Assembly: GCA_964583615.1 (NCBI GenBank)
Contig: CAZOWM010000024.1
Coordinates: 1 to 50,875, forward strand
DNA length: 50,875 nucleotides
Direction of reading: 5' to 3'
DNA from: CAZOWM01 sp964583615
GTDB taxonomy: Bacteria; Spirochaetota; B62-G9; DRHN01
Position numbers and translations under genes: made by a program. Under the pieces are notes generated by a model, which did no database searches, had not been told where the DNA came from, and saw only the letters and a program-made list of their open reading frames with translations. Positions 1 through 9,165 of this stretch are shown piece after piece; position 1 is the stretch's first letter; every line of letters starts with the position of its first letter.

Positions 1-2
1 CG

Positions 3-3000
3 CAGGATGCGTTTGGGAACAGGGTACTGGCATTTGACGGAGTGGGGAACACGGTAGACATCAGTGACAGTACGACGACGATATTGCCTGTGGTGAGCGG
101 TGATTTTACAAATGGGCAAAGAACGGAAACAGTCAATATTACCGCGACGCAGGTTGGGAATGTGATCACGGTGACCAACAGTGTGGGGATTGAGACAGGG
201 AACAGCAATGCATTTGATGTAAGTGTAAACCCCTCAGCGCTTGCACAGTTTGTGTTTACCACGGAGCCAGCGGGTCCGTACATAGCGGGGCAGGGGATAA
301 TCGTGAGGATAGAGGCGCAGGACTCGCTGGGGAACCTGATCATCGGATTTAACGGGACTGCGGAAATAAGCGACAGTACGGGGACAGTAACAGAAAACGC
401 ACCCAACAACGGTGATACACAAATCGTGTTTACGAACGGTGTGTACAACGATGTGCTTGCGCAGACATTGTACATTACAGGAACAGGAACAGGGCTGGTA
501 ATAACAGTGAGCAGGGGAGGGATAAGCAACGATACCACACCTATACCAGGATTTACTGTAAATCCTGACGTGCTGGCGTCGTTCAGTGTGGAGGCAGCAG
601 GCGGGGGAAATATTGATAACCAGGACACCGACAATTCCTTTGATGTGGACATAAAAGCGCTCGATCAGTGGGGGAATATTCTCGCGTTCGGACCGAATGC
701 ATATGATGGTGCGGGAGCAACTGTGGACATTTTAGACACCTCTGGGTCAATTGCACCGGCAGTAAGCGGGAATTTCGTGGCTGGAGAGATCACAGAAACA
801 CTGGCAGTGACGACTGTACAGCGGCCAAACATTATTACCGTATCAGATACTGCGACTGGAACCTTTACGGGAACGAGCAACGCATTTGATGTAAATCCTG
901 GAATACTGAACAATTTTGTGTTTACCACACAGCCTGTGGGGCCATACCTCTCAGGTGATGCAATAACAGTGAGAATCGAAGCCCGGGACGCAAACAACAA
1001 TTTGAAAGATAACTATACCACACAGGCATTGATTAGCGACAGCACTGGGACAATAGAGGAGGGATCAATTGGATCAGGAGACCAGACGATCTCTTTCAGT
1101 GGTGGAGTGTATAACGATTTATTGGGTACTGATTTGTTTATCACAGGCGCGCAGCTTGGAGTACAAATCACTGTCTCGGATGGGCCGGTGAGCACACCGA
1201 GCAATGCATTTGACGTGCAGCCCGGCGTATTGGATCATTTTACTGTCGAGGCCGGAGGTGGCGGCCCCATAGGGCCTCAGGATGCGATTACTCCGTTTGG
1301 CATCCTGATTACTACCTTCGATGCATATGGTAATTTACTGGACACAGGGCCCAATGCCTATAACGGCGCGGGTGCCACGGTTGAAATAACCGATCCGGCA
1401 GCGTCACTCATACCTGTGACAAGCGGACCGTTTGTAAATGGCCAGAGAACAGAGACCGTGCAGATACCACAGGCTCAGATCGGTATCACGATTCAGGTGA
1501 CAGACAGTGTTGGGGGACCAGGGACAGGAGCAGAGACAGGTGTAAGCAACGTGTTCAGTGTCGCGGCAGGACCCTTGGACATCTATGTGTTCTCCGGTAT
1601 CCCCGATCCGCTGACAGCAGGGCAGAGCGTGGCGATACGCGTTGAGGCGCAGGACGCAGTGGGGAATATCATTCCGGGTTACACAGGCACCGCAAACTTC
1701 AACGACATCGGACCCGATACCGTCATATTTGTGACGGACGAGAATGCGTTTACGGATGCGGAGATCACCTTTACAAACGGCGTGTGGGAGGGAAGTATTG
1801 TCACAGACACGAATCCGATGAGCACACCGCCCCCGAACATCAACAGGCCGGGGAACCAGTCACAGCTTCAGCTGGTGCCCGATGCACCGCTTGCAGTGCC
1901 GGCAACTACAGACACAACCCCTGCATTCACCGTGCAGCCCGGGGCAGCACACCACTTCCTCTTCCTCACGGAACCGGAACCATTCGAGAGAGTTGACACC
2001 GTTATCGAGGTGGATATCATTGCGGTGGATCAGTATGACAACCCTGTTCTGTTCAACCAGCAAGCAACCATCGGCGACGTCACGAATACCATTTACGAGG
2101 GACCGCCTACAGGGACAGGGATAAACGACGACCAGATTCAGTTCACCAATGTGACGACCGCTCCGGGGGCATACAACGGGTACGACGTGGGCTACTACAC
2201 TGGGAATTTTCTTATCACTACATCGAACGATAATGACGTGATCGTGGTCTCCTATGCCGCTATCTCAGGGACGAGTATCGCCTTTGTGGTGAGCTCGAAT
2301 GAAGTGATCGTGCAGCTCGTTGCGGATACAGCGCCGAAGGTAGCATTCGAGGGCGACACAATCGCAATGCTCGATTTTTCAGTGACCAATCCGGCACCTG
2401 CCCTTTCCGGAGAAAATGCAGAGATTACCGACATGGAGTTTTTCATAGAAAACAGCGAGAACGGTATCGCATCGACTGCAGTTCCTGATGAATTGATACA
2501 GAGCCTCCGGCTCTATGACGTCACAGGCGTGCCCGTGCTTATTGCAGAAAACCTCACACCGCCGTCCACTGCGATTCCGGTGCCCATCAATATCGTGCCT
2601 CCGTCTGTTGTTCCCGAAAACAACGGCATACTGCAGTTCAGGGTTGAAGTGGTGCTCAGAACCGATGTTTCTCAGGCAGCGGTCGCGAATATACAGATCC
2701 GTATCGGTGACATGGACGGCATATTCCAGAACACCCCTCTGCCTGGAACGCCCCTCTTCCCGACGAATGGTATGTTCGAGTCAATCCTTCTTCCAGAGAA
2801 CTACATCAGATCAGGGCTCACGAACATACGGGAGGAAGGTCAGGAAGCCTTCAACTACCCCAACCCGTTCAGTCCGAAAAAGCAGCCCACAACCTTGGTC
2901 TACTTCAGCTCCTCTGCAGGGCAGGCGAATGTAAAGATTTTCACCATAACCGGAAGGCTCGTGCGCACGATCATCGATAACGCAAACCCCGGAAGCAACG

Positions 3001-3119
3001 AGGTCGACTGGGACGGCAAAAACGGCAGGGGCCAGATCGTGCGAAACGGAGTATATGTCGCAGTCATCATGCCGCCTGGAGGATCAAAACAGATGGTGAA
3101 GATCGCTGTGGTGAAATAG
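3..3119 (+). CDS. Large secreted Ig-like repeat protein, 5'-truncated by window
   Basis: This is the C-terminal 1,038 residues of a bigger protein: the frame is open to the window edge and the first codons (QDAFGNRVLAF) match the internal repeat, so the ATG at 42 is not the true start. It consists of tandem Ig-like modules of about 110 residues that alternate between an FVFTTEP-type and an F(S/T)VEAGGG-type, each with an 'aqDxxGN' core and an NAFDV linker. A unique region follows from about 2290. The last 90 residues contain YPNPFSP and a GxNEVDWDGKNxxGxxVxNGVY pattern, typical of FlgD-Ig/T9SS-type tails. Low-complexity Asp/Thr/Gly-rich composition fits a surface adhesin or cell-envelope fibre. 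The location and adhesin role are inferred; the module structure is seen directly. Confidence 0.85.
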   Translation, partial: QDAFGNRVLAFDGVGNTVDISDSTTTILPVVSGDFTNGQRTETVNITATQVGNVITVTNSVGIETGNSNAFDVSVNPSALAQFVFTTEPAGPYIAGQGIIVRIEAQDSLGNLIIGFNGTAEISDSTGTVTENAPNNGDTQIVFTNGVYNDVLAQTLYITGTGTGLVITVSRGGISNDTTPIPGFTVNPDVLASFSVEAAGGGNIDNQDTDNSFDVDIKALDQWGNILAFGPNAYDGAGATVDILDTSGSIAPAVSGNFVAGEITETLAVTTVQRPNIITVSDTATGTFTGTSNAFDVNPGILNNFVFTTQPVGPYLSGDAITVRIEARDANNNLKDNYTTQALISDSTGTIEEGSIGSGDQTISFSGGVYNDLLGTDLFITGAQLGVQITVSDGPVSTPSNAFDVQPGVLDHFTVEAGGGGPIGPQDAITPFGILITTFDAYGNLLDTGPNAYNGAGATVEITDPAASLIPVTSGPFVNGQRTETVQIPQAQIGITIQVTDSVGGPGTGAETGVSNVFSVAAGPLDIYVFSGIPDPLTAGQSVAIRVEAQDAVGNIIPGYTGTANFNDIGPDTVIFVTDENAFTDAEITFTNGVWEGSIVTDTNPMSTPPPNINRPGNQSQLQLVPDAPLAVPATTDTTPAFTVQPGAAHHFLFLTEPEPFERVDTVIEVDIIAVDQYDNPVLFNQQATIGDVTNTIYEGPPTGTGINDDQIQFTNVTTAPGAYNGYDVGYYTGNFLITTSNDNDVIVVSYAAISGTSIAFVVSSNEVIVQLVADTAPKVAFEGDTIAMLDFSVTNPAPALSGENAEITDMEFFIENSENGIASTAVPDELIQSLRLYDVTGVPVLIAENLTPPSTAIPVPINIVPPSVVPENNGILQFRVEVVLRTDVSQAAVANIQIRIGDMDGIFQNTPLPGTPLFPTNGMFESILLPENYIRSGLTNIREEGQEAFNYPNPFSPKKQPTTLVYFSSSAGQANVKIFTITGRLVRTIIDNANPGSNEVDWDGKNGRGQIVRNGVYVAVIMPPGGSKQMVKIAVVK
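226..2288 (+). repeat. Six tandem Ig-like coding modules, two alternating types
   Basis: Module starts lie near 226, 559, 889, 1215, 1558 and 1930, so units run about 326-372 nt. Modules 1, 3 and 5 are of the FVF type and modules 2 and 4 of the VEAGGG type; the sixth is divergent and mixed. A partial unit of the second type precedes position 226. Similarity is visible at DNA level at the linkers, for instance near 202, 868 and 1200 where the NAFDV codons recur. The first units are more alike than the last ones. Confidence 0.75.
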
Positions 3120-3197
3120 CGTACTCTTCAGAATAAATCACTTCATGTATCAATAATTACCTGCAATACAGCCCGTCCCTCCTCTGGCAGAGAGATG

Positions 3198-3221
3198 AAA
3201 GGGGAAACCCCTTTGGGTTTT
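3198..3221 (+). terminator. Probable terminator of the Ig-repeat gene
   Basis: Perfect 7-bp stem AAAGGGG/CCCCTTT with an AAA loop (3198-3214), then GGGTTTTG. It lies 80 nt after the stop of the plus-strand gene and touches the stop of the convergent minus-strand gene at 3223. The T tract is short, so strength is uncertain. Confidence 0.5.
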
Positions 3222-3222
3222 G

Positions 3223-5346
3223 TTATTCGCTGAGAGTTTTTTCTTCTGTTTTCTCTTCCTCTTCGATCAGCACCACGTTGTCGTATACATTGACGCGGTT
3301 GTAGAGGCCTGTGTACTCGTACACCCCTTCTGAAATCATTTCATCCACTTTCGTGACAGTAAGCGTGCCGAGAACGACCTCAGGGTCGGTCACGAACTCG
3401 CCTGTTTCCGGATTTTTCCGCAAACCCCCTTCCCGGATGATGTGAAACCGCATGTCCTCTGCGACACCGTGCGCATGGCCGATGTTGATGATCACCCTGT
3501 TTCCTTCCATACGTGCGATGAGGCCACGGAGGGGGATGTGATCGTTGATGCGTGAGGCGAGTGCGACCGCACTCCTGAACAGCTTGTCGTTTCCAGTGAA
3601 GTAGGTTTCAAAGCTCTGCACGATTTTTCCGTTGAAGCTCGAATAGAGGTCTGCCTGGATTTTGAGCGTGTCAGCTTTTTCCTCGACAGTGCCTGTAAGA
3701 TAGTACTGGGCGCTGGTTGCACGGGCTCTCCTCAACGCGTCCTGGCGGGTATGCACCTCGTTTCTGAAGGTGAAAACTTCGATCTTTTGATGGTATCCGA
3801 GGATGTAGGCGAGGAGCTCGCTTATGGTTTTTGAAATCCGTTGGTGAAGAAAATCCTCGGAAATGTAGTTGGAGCGGAAGCCATCGAACACAGCGACCGC
3901 GGTTTTTGTTTCCGGGATGAATCCGGGGTCGCTTTCTTCTTCTCCGTACTGGTCAACCTGCCACAATGAGGCGAGATTTTTGGATATCCTGTTTTCGACG
4001 ATCTCGATTCTGTCGTTAATATCGATTGAGCTGACGTCAAGGGTGTCGCGGAGGATGTTTCTGAGCTCGTGGAGATAGAGTTCCCAAAACCCGCGAATTC
4101 GCAGGAGATCTGCGAACTCGAGTCGTTTTTCCGGGTCGAGGGGGTCAAGCAGGATCGCCCGTTTGTAGTGGATGAAGGCTTTGTCCATCACGTTTCTTTC
4201 GAGAAAAAAGCGTGCTTTTCCGTGGTGGAACTCCGCGAGTTCGAGCCGCTTCGGCTCTGAGAGGCTTCGTGCATGAAGCTCGAGCGCGATGTTTTCGAGC
4301 CTGAACCGGGTGACTTCGTCGTCGATTCGTTTCGAAAGGGCGCGAGCGTAATAGTCCTCTGCCTGCTCGAGATCTTCGAGCATCTCGGCTGAAAACCCCA
4401 TAGCGTACAGTAAAAGGGAACTCTCCCCGTTCAGAGACGCGATCTGCTCCGCTTCATCGATCACCTTTTGCCACTTGGTGTTGAAAAAATACACGTCGAG
4501 GAGGATACGGTGGGGTTCGGGATTTCTTTTGTGTATTTTGAGAGCGGTCTCGGCCTCATACACTGCAGCGTCGAAAAATTTTTCGGCATCATCTCTGTTG
4601 ATACTGGAGTGCTTTACCCCAATCTGATAGTAGTGGCGCCCAAGGTTTATATGGGTCCAGGCGTTCGTGCTGTCAAGGGATACCGCTTTTCTGAAGAAAC
4701 CTCCCGCCTTTTCGAGTTCTCCCATCTCCGTGTAGGAGGTCCCGAGATAGATGTAGGTCCACACTTCCTGCGGGAACACCTTGAGGATTTCGTTGTAGAT
4801 GGAAACCGCCTTTTTGTGGTCACCTTTTGCCCTGTAGAGGTCTGCGAGTCCGTACCGCGTTTCTATGTTTGCGGGCTCCAGTTTTACTGCTTCTCTGAAT
4901 AGGTCTTCCGCCTCGTCATACCTGCCGAGCGCAATGAGCACACGGCCGAGGAGGTTTCGTGCCTGAACAGTTATCCGCTCCTGGTGTATAACCTCGCGGA
5001 GAAGGGTTTCGCTTTCAATGAGGTTTCCAATTGTGAAGAGACAGCGCGCGAGCGCGATCTTGGCGTCCGTAAAGTAGGGGTTTAAGTCGAGAACGTCCTG
5101 AAAGATGAAGATCGCAGAAAGGCAGTCCCCTTCAGCCTCTTTCTGGAGCCCTTCGGAAAACATCTGCTGAATCATGCTCTGTGAAAAAAGCGGGCAAGCG
5201 GGCATACCCACAAAAAGGAAAAGTACAAGAAATATGCGCATGCCTCTGCCTCTGTGCTTTTGTCCAACGGTATCAGCGAAAAAACGCACGTGCCTGTGTC
5301 CTGCATTCATTGTTGTATTATTTCCCCTTTTCAGGGACGAAAACAT
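3223..5346 (-). CDS. Exported TPR-repeat protein with CsgG/FlgT-like C-terminal region
   Basis: About 707 residues. The N-terminal two thirds is a string of TPR units (for example AIFIFQDVLDLNPYFTDAKI and AEDLFREAVKLEPANIETRY), a protein-interaction scaffold. The C-terminal third has a TAVAVFDGF start, a YYLTGTVEE strand and an RGLIARMEGNRVIINIG segment, resembling periplasmic CsgG/FlgT-type domains; that likeness is my inference. The start at 5346 has a strong AGGGGG ribosome site. A later ATG at 5241 begins directly at a signal peptide (MRIFLVLFLFVGMPAC) but has a poor ribosome site, so the true N-terminus is unsettled. It is the last gene of the set pcm - NHL/VWA - TPR. Function unknown; an envelope assembly role is likely. 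Confidence 0.8.
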   Translation of the reverse strand: MFSSLKRGNNTTMNAGHRHVRFFADTVGQKHRGRGMRIFLVLFLFVGMPACPLFSQSMIQQMFSEGLQKEAEGDCLSAIFIFQDVLDLNPYFTDAKIALARCLFTIGNLIESETLLREVIHQERITVQARNLLGRVLIALGRYDEAEDLFREAVKLEPANIETRYGLADLYRAKGDHKKAVSIYNEILKVFPQEVWTYIYLGTSYTEMGELEKAGGFFRKAVSLDSTNAWTHINLGRHYYQIGVKHSSINRDDAEKFFDAAVYEAETALKIHKRNPEPHRILLDVYFFNTKWQKVIDEAEQIASLNGESSLLLYAMGFSAEMLEDLEQAEDYYARALSKRIDDEVTRFRLENIALELHARSLSEPKRLELAEFHHGKARFFLERNVMDKAFIHYKRAILLDPLDPEKRLEFADLLRIRGFWELYLHELRNILRDTLDVSSIDINDRIEIVENRISKNLASLWQVDQYGEEESDPGFIPETKTAVAVFDGFRSNYISEDFLHQRISKTISELLAYILGYHQKIEVFTFRNEVHTRQDALRRARATSAQYYLTGTVEEKADTLKIQADLYSSFNGKIVQSFETYFTGNDKLFRSAVALASRINDHIPLRGLIARMEGNRVIINIGHAHGVAEDMRFHIIREGGLRKNPETGEFVTDPEVVLGTLTVTKVDEMISEGVYEYTGLYNRVNVYDNVVLIEEEEKTEEKTLSE

Positions 5347-5380
5347 AAACTCCCCCTTTGCAACACTCCTTTGGTATGTT

Positions 5381-6031
5381 CTATCGCTTCCATCCTTCTT
5401 TCCCGATGAGAGGAACAAACCTGCAGCTGCACAAAAGTTTTTTATAAATCCGTCCGTTGAGCGCCTTTTCAATGAGCATGAGGTCCTGCACCGCTCTTCC
5501 TCCCAGAGGCACAACCATCTTTCCCCCGTTTTTCAGCTGGTTTACAAGTGTATCGGGTAAAGAGGGAGCCGCTGCAGTGACCATGATTCTGTCAAAGGGC
5601 GCATACTCGGGAAGACCGAGTGTTCCGTCTTCCTCTATCACATAGATGTTCGTGTATCCCTGGGCGTAGAGGTTGGTGCGCGCCTTCACGGCAAGGGACT
5701 CGATACGCTCGATGGTGTACACGATCGAAGCGAGCTCCGCGAGAATTGCTGCCTGGTACCCTGACCCGGTGCCGATTTCCAGAACCTTGTCGTCCTTCCT
5801 CACATCGAGGGCCTGGGTCATCAGTCCGACGATGTAGGGCTGGGAAATCGTCTGGTTTTCGCCGATGGGAAGCGGGTAGTTCCCGTAAGACCTGTTTCGG
5901 AGGGAGTCAGGGAGGAACTTCTCGCGCTTTACCCTGTACAGTGCCTGTACGACGCGTTCGTCCGTAATTCCATCAGGCTTGAGCTCGTGTTCAATGAGGT
6001 GTTTTACCTCTTTTTCTCGATCAAACTGCAT
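5381..6031 (-). CDS. pcm: Protein-L-isoaspartate O-methyltransferase
   Basis: 216 residues, the normal Pcm size. It transfers a methyl group from S-adenosylmethionine to L-isoaspartyl residues in damaged proteins, starting their repair in the cytoplasm. Visible family marks are REKFLP, NYPLPIGENQTISQPYIVG (substrate loop), the SAM-binding VLEIGTGSGYQAAIL and the PFDRIMVTAAAP segment. ATG at 6031 is preferred; a TTG at 6043 overlaps the upstream stop as TTGA and could allow coupled initiation. It sits between two exported TPR proteins in one minus-strand transcription unit. Confidence 0.95.
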   Translation of the reverse strand: MQFDREKEVKHLIEHELKPDGITDERVVQALYRVKREKFLPDSLRNRSYGNYPLPIGENQTISQPYIVGLMTQALDVRKDDKVLEIGTGSGYQAAILAELASIVYTIERIESLAVKARTNLYAQGYTNIYVIEEDGTLGLPEYAPFDRIMVTAAAPSLPDTLVNQLKNGGKMVVPLGGRAVQDLMLIEKALNGRIYKKLLCSCRFVPLIGKEGWKR

Positions 6032-6039
6032 ATGGAATC

Positions 6040-8055
6040 TCAAGGATATATCAATCCCAGGCTACTCTTTCCCACCCGGGTGTTGTACTCCACTTCCACC
6101 TCTGCGTCGAGATAGAGGTTTTCCAGTGTCGGATCGTACTCATCATTAAAAAAAACGATGTACTCAGGAGAGCGGTATCCCTTTATGGTATTGTACAGGA
6201 ACGGATATTCATTTGAGTGGAGCACATCGTAGAAACGGCCTCCCGTGTTCTTCGCAAAGTAGTCAAGCTTTTGATTCTCCGTACCCCCGAAGCTCAAAAA
6301 ATACACAGGAATGTGGTTGTTTGCCGCATATTTCATGCAGCTTTCAAATGAGTAGGTGAGAAAAGAGTCCTCGTCGAAAAAACCGTCTGTAACGACGACA
6401 ACGGCCTTTTTGTAGAACTCCTTGTTCAGAATGTCGATGCTCATACGAAATGCCTTGTCAAAACGCTTTTCCTCTCCGTAGCGGTCCTCCAGAAGCGCGT
6501 CCAGCGTCTGCAGCCTAGACCCTGTGAAGGAGCTCGCGATCCAGGATTCGCTGTTAAACCCCACAACGGCCATTTCGTCTTCATCTGCGACGTTTGAGAT
6601 GAACTGTCTGAGGTACACGTTTACATCATCCGTGTACTTCTCCATGGACAGGGATTTGTCGACAAGAAACAGTATCCTGAGTCTTGAATCCCTGACCGCA
6701 TTGTATCTGAGATCGATCTTTTGGACAATACCTCCTCCGAACCTGAGAAGAAAGTTGTTTTCCTGCAGGCCGTAGACAGGAAATCCGTCTGCATCGAGCA
6801 CAGTCACGTAATAGACAATGGCGGGAAAGTTTGACGCGTCCACCCGGTCGAAAATGATGTTGAGATTCCTGTACTTGTCTGCCTCGGGAACGAACTGGAG
6901 AATGCTGTCTGTTTCATAGTCACAGGTGTAGAGCTGGCCGAGGCGGTCTGCTGCCGCGTCGAGCACTCTATTCAGCCTGTTTCCTGTTTCGATCTCTGCC
7001 CAGGTCGAATAGAGGGGATCATAGGAAAAGAGACGCGTTCTGTCGCTCACGATGAGCCTGTTTCCTGTCGTGAAAAACAGGCCGTACGGGTCCATGAGCT
7101 TTTGTTCGCTGAGGCTCAGCATGTAGTTTCCATTGCGGTCGTAGATCTGGATAGTCTTCTTCCCATGATCCGCAACATACACGTTGCCGGAATCTTCCAC
7201 CGCAATGCCTGAAGGGTGGCGGAGTTCTCCTTCGCCGTCCCCCGCCCTTCCGAACATAAGGAGAAACTCTCCCTGTGGTGAGAATTTTTCCACACGGACG
7301 TTGCCGCTGTCGATTACATAGAGATCGCCGTTTCCGTCGATTGCGAGCGCAGTGGGCCCGTAAAACTGTCCCTCTCCGGATCCAGGGCCTCCGAATCTCA
7401 TGAGAAACCGTCCCTCGTCGTTGAATTTGTAGATGAGGTCGTTGGTGAAATCGGAGATGTACACTGCTCCGTCGCCTCCCCGCACGATATCGTACACCCT
7501 TCCGATTGAGATGCGCGGGCTCGTGAATGCAAAGAGCGGCTTCCCCTCCTGAGAGATTTTCAAAGCGAGTTTCGAACCGAAACTGGCCGCGTATATATTT
7601 CCAAGTTCATCTATGTCGATGCCTGTAATCTTTGAGAGGGTGTACTTGCCGAGGGGATTTGCCTGTATTTCTTTTCCGATGGTATACTGTTCTGTCCGCT
7701 TTTCCCTGCGGATGAAATATTCGTGGGTACTGAGATACCTGGTGAAGTTTTCGATGATCTCGTTTCCCCTGTCGTTTTGCAGCACGGTGTTGAATTCGAA
7801 CAGGGCATTCTCGTTGAACCCGGCTTTGTAGTATGACATCCCGAGAAAAAAGCGTGCGTGCTCATCAGAGGGGCTCTTCCCCAGTGTCTTTCTGAAGAAG
7901 TCGATCGCAGCCTCATATGATCTTCCGTTGAAATGGTTCACCCCCTGCTTGAAGAGTTCGAACCCCTCCCCTTTTTCAGGAAGGTCCTGCGCACCTGCCG
8001 GGTGAAACGCAGCGCCCAGAAGAAAAACTGCAATGAAAAGCTTTGAAATCCTCAT
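6040..8055 (-). CDS. Exported TPR - NHL-repeat - von Willebrand A protein
   Basis: 671 residues from ATG 8055, which opens a clear signal peptide (MRISKLFIAVFLLGAAF, cleavage near AGA-QD). A TTG 27 nt earlier has no ribosome site. Order of domains: TPR-like helices (residues 35-110), a beta-propeller of NHL repeats (about 140-390, e.g. GPTALAIDGNGDLYVIDSG), then a VWA domain (about 430-620) with the metal-ion site DKSLS and TDG. NHL and VWA domains both bind proteins, so an envelope-associated scaffold or sensor is likely. Similar NHL proteins are known in treponemes; the exact job is unknown. It probably heads the transcript with pcm and the TPR gene. Confidence 0.85.
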   Translation of the reverse strand: MRISKLFIAVFLLGAAFHPAGAQDLPEKGEGFELFKQGVNHFNGRSYEAAIDFFRKTLGKSPSDEHARFFLGMSYYKAGFNENALFEFNTVLQNDRGNEIIENFTRYLSTHEYFIRREKRTEQYTIGKEIQANPLGKYTLSKITGIDIDELGNIYAASFGSKLALKISQEGKPLFAFTSPRISIGRVYDIVRGGDGAVYISDFTNDLIYKFNDEGRFLMRFGGPGSGEGQFYGPTALAIDGNGDLYVIDSGNVRVEKFSPQGEFLLMFGRAGDGEGELRHPSGIAVEDSGNVYVADHGKKTIQIYDRNGNYMLSLSEQKLMDPYGLFFTTGNRLIVSDRTRLFSYDPLYSTWAEIETGNRLNRVLDAAADRLGQLYTCDYETDSILQFVPEADKYRNLNIIFDRVDASNFPAIVYYVTVLDADGFPVYGLQENNFLLRFGGGIVQKIDLRYNAVRDSRLRILFLVDKSLSMEKYTDDVNVYLRQFISNVADEDEMAVVGFNSESWIASSFTGSRLQTLDALLEDRYGEEKRFDKAFRMSIDILNKEFYKKAVVVVTDGFFDEDSFLTYSFESCMKYAANNHIPVYFLSFGGTENQKLDYFAKNTGGRFYDVLHSNEYPFLYNTIKGYRSPEYIVFFNDEYDPTLENLYLDAEVEVEYNTRVGKSSLGLIYP

Positions 8056-8139
8056 ATCCGCGTTCTCGGAGTCACTCCACAAGGGTAATCCGGCACAAAA
8101 CTCAGGTAAATATTATCACGATGTACTTCAATTACAAGT

Positions 8140-8172
8140 AAAAAAGCTCTCCCCATTTTTCACAGAGAGAGC
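8140..8172 (-). terminator. Rho-independent terminator of the 77-aa gene
   Basis: On the minus strand GCTCTC pairs with GAGAGC (8167-8172 and 8146-8151), the loop is 15 nt, and six T follow (8140-8145). It lies 36 nt after the stop at 8208, so it closes the small gene as its own unit. Confidence 0.7.
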
Positions 8173-8207
8173 CTGCTGAATATATGGAAAACAATGATTG
8201 TGTTCGT

Positions 8208-8441
8208 TCAGATCTTCACATCTACTTTGTTTCCCAGGTTACCTTCAAGAAAGAACGGTTTCCCGATTGCCAGCGAGAGAAGATTGAGAATGAAATCCTT
8301 TGATACAATAACCGGATTTCCACTGTCATCTGTTTGTCGCACGCCTGTGTTCGTCTGATGAACCGAAGCCTGCCGGGTTTCCTGATCAACGTGTGGATGC
8401 ACGTCCTGTATGGTAACCTTGTCTGTCACTGATGTTACCAT
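8208..8441 (-). CDS. Small conserved-looking protein of unknown function (77 aa)
   Basis: ATG 8441 has a good GGAG ribosome site seven bases upstream; the GTG at 8453 contains part of that site, so it is rejected as start. The protein is polar and His/Gln/Thr-rich in its first half, with no signal peptide, and ends in a hydrophobic stretch (DFILNLLSLAIGKPFF) and a basic tail. No family recognised. It is a single-gene unit between mobA and the NHL/VWA gene with its own terminator. Real expression is supported by the ribosome site and terminator; function is open. Confidence 0.65.
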   Translation of the reverse strand: MVTSVTDKVTIQDVHPHVDQETRQASVHQTNTGVRQTDDSGNPVIVSKDFILNLLSLAIGKPFFLEGNLGNKVDVKI

Positions 8442-8518
8442 TATAGTCTCCACGCTTTTTAGGTTTACATTTATAATTTCGACCGATTAATTTATTCCTT
8501 TACGATTTTACAATAAAA

Positions 8519-9112
8519 TTATGTACAATATTTTTTCAAAAACAGGTAGTCTTTGTTGCTGTTTATATTGAGAAAATATCGGCTGAAGTGCCGGAATTCC
8601 TCTTCTGAAAGCTCTTCGTGGAGCACGTAATTCAATACCCTGCACGAACGACAGATGCAGCGGATGTGAAAGCGGTTTTGGGCTATGCACTTTTCAACGG
8701 AAGCAATGCATGCTCGGGAATAGAATGCGAAGAGCGGGTGAGGGCCGTCAGGGGTATAGGGGATCAGCCCTTCGAAAAGAGGCTGATTCTGCATCAGTAC
8801 CGATGACAGGAACAGGATGAGCTCTCTGTTTGCGAGAGGGTAGTCCACTGCGATGAAGAAGTTGAAGTGCTTGTCAGTGTTTTTCAGTGCGGAAAGGATA
8901 CCCGCGAGCGGGCCGATGCCGGAGATTTCATCAGGAAGGCATCCTGCAATAGAGGGGGAATCGTATTTTCTTCCCACCACAAATACCTTGTCAAAGAGCT
9001 CCGAAGTGCACTCGATGATGACTTCAAGAAACGGTTTTCCCCGATATGTGAGAAAGGCCTTGTCTGCATTCATCCGCTTGGATGTTCCCCCTGCGAGGAT
9101 GTAGGCGTTCAT
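8519..9112 (-). CDS. mobA: Molybdenum cofactor guanylyltransferase MobA-like
   Basis: About 197 residues. MobA attaches GMP from GTP to molybdopterin to give the bis-MGD type of molybdenum cofactor. Seen: the nucleotide-binding start ILAGGTSKRMNADKAFL, the central GPLAGILSAL, the VDYPLA metal-binding segment (usually DMP or DCP) and the late NINSNKDY. ATG 9112 fits the family's N-terminus; a GTG at 9130 lacks a ribosome site. Last gene of the operon that starts at 13054 and directly follows larC. The other Moco genes lie at 45414-49124. The C-terminal half is Cys-rich (IRCICRSC), which is unusual. Confidence 0.9.
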   Translation of the reverse strand: MNAYILAGGTSKRMNADKAFLTYRGKPFLEVIIECTSELFDKVFVVGRKYDSPSIAGCLPDEISGIGPLAGILSALKNTDKHFNFFIAVDYPLANRELILFLSSVLMQNQPLFEGLIPYTPDGPHPLFAFYSRACIASVEKCIAQNRFHIRCICRSCRVLNYVLHEELSEEEFRHFSRYFLNINSNKDYLFLKKYCT

Positions 9113-9165
9113 CGATGAAAGCTCTTTCACGTGAGGGAAATATCCTTTCCATGTGTGGATGTTTT

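Noticed and set aside
4468..4902. 144-residue ORF opposite the TPR gene
   Set aside because: Mirror of TPR codons; no ribosome site.
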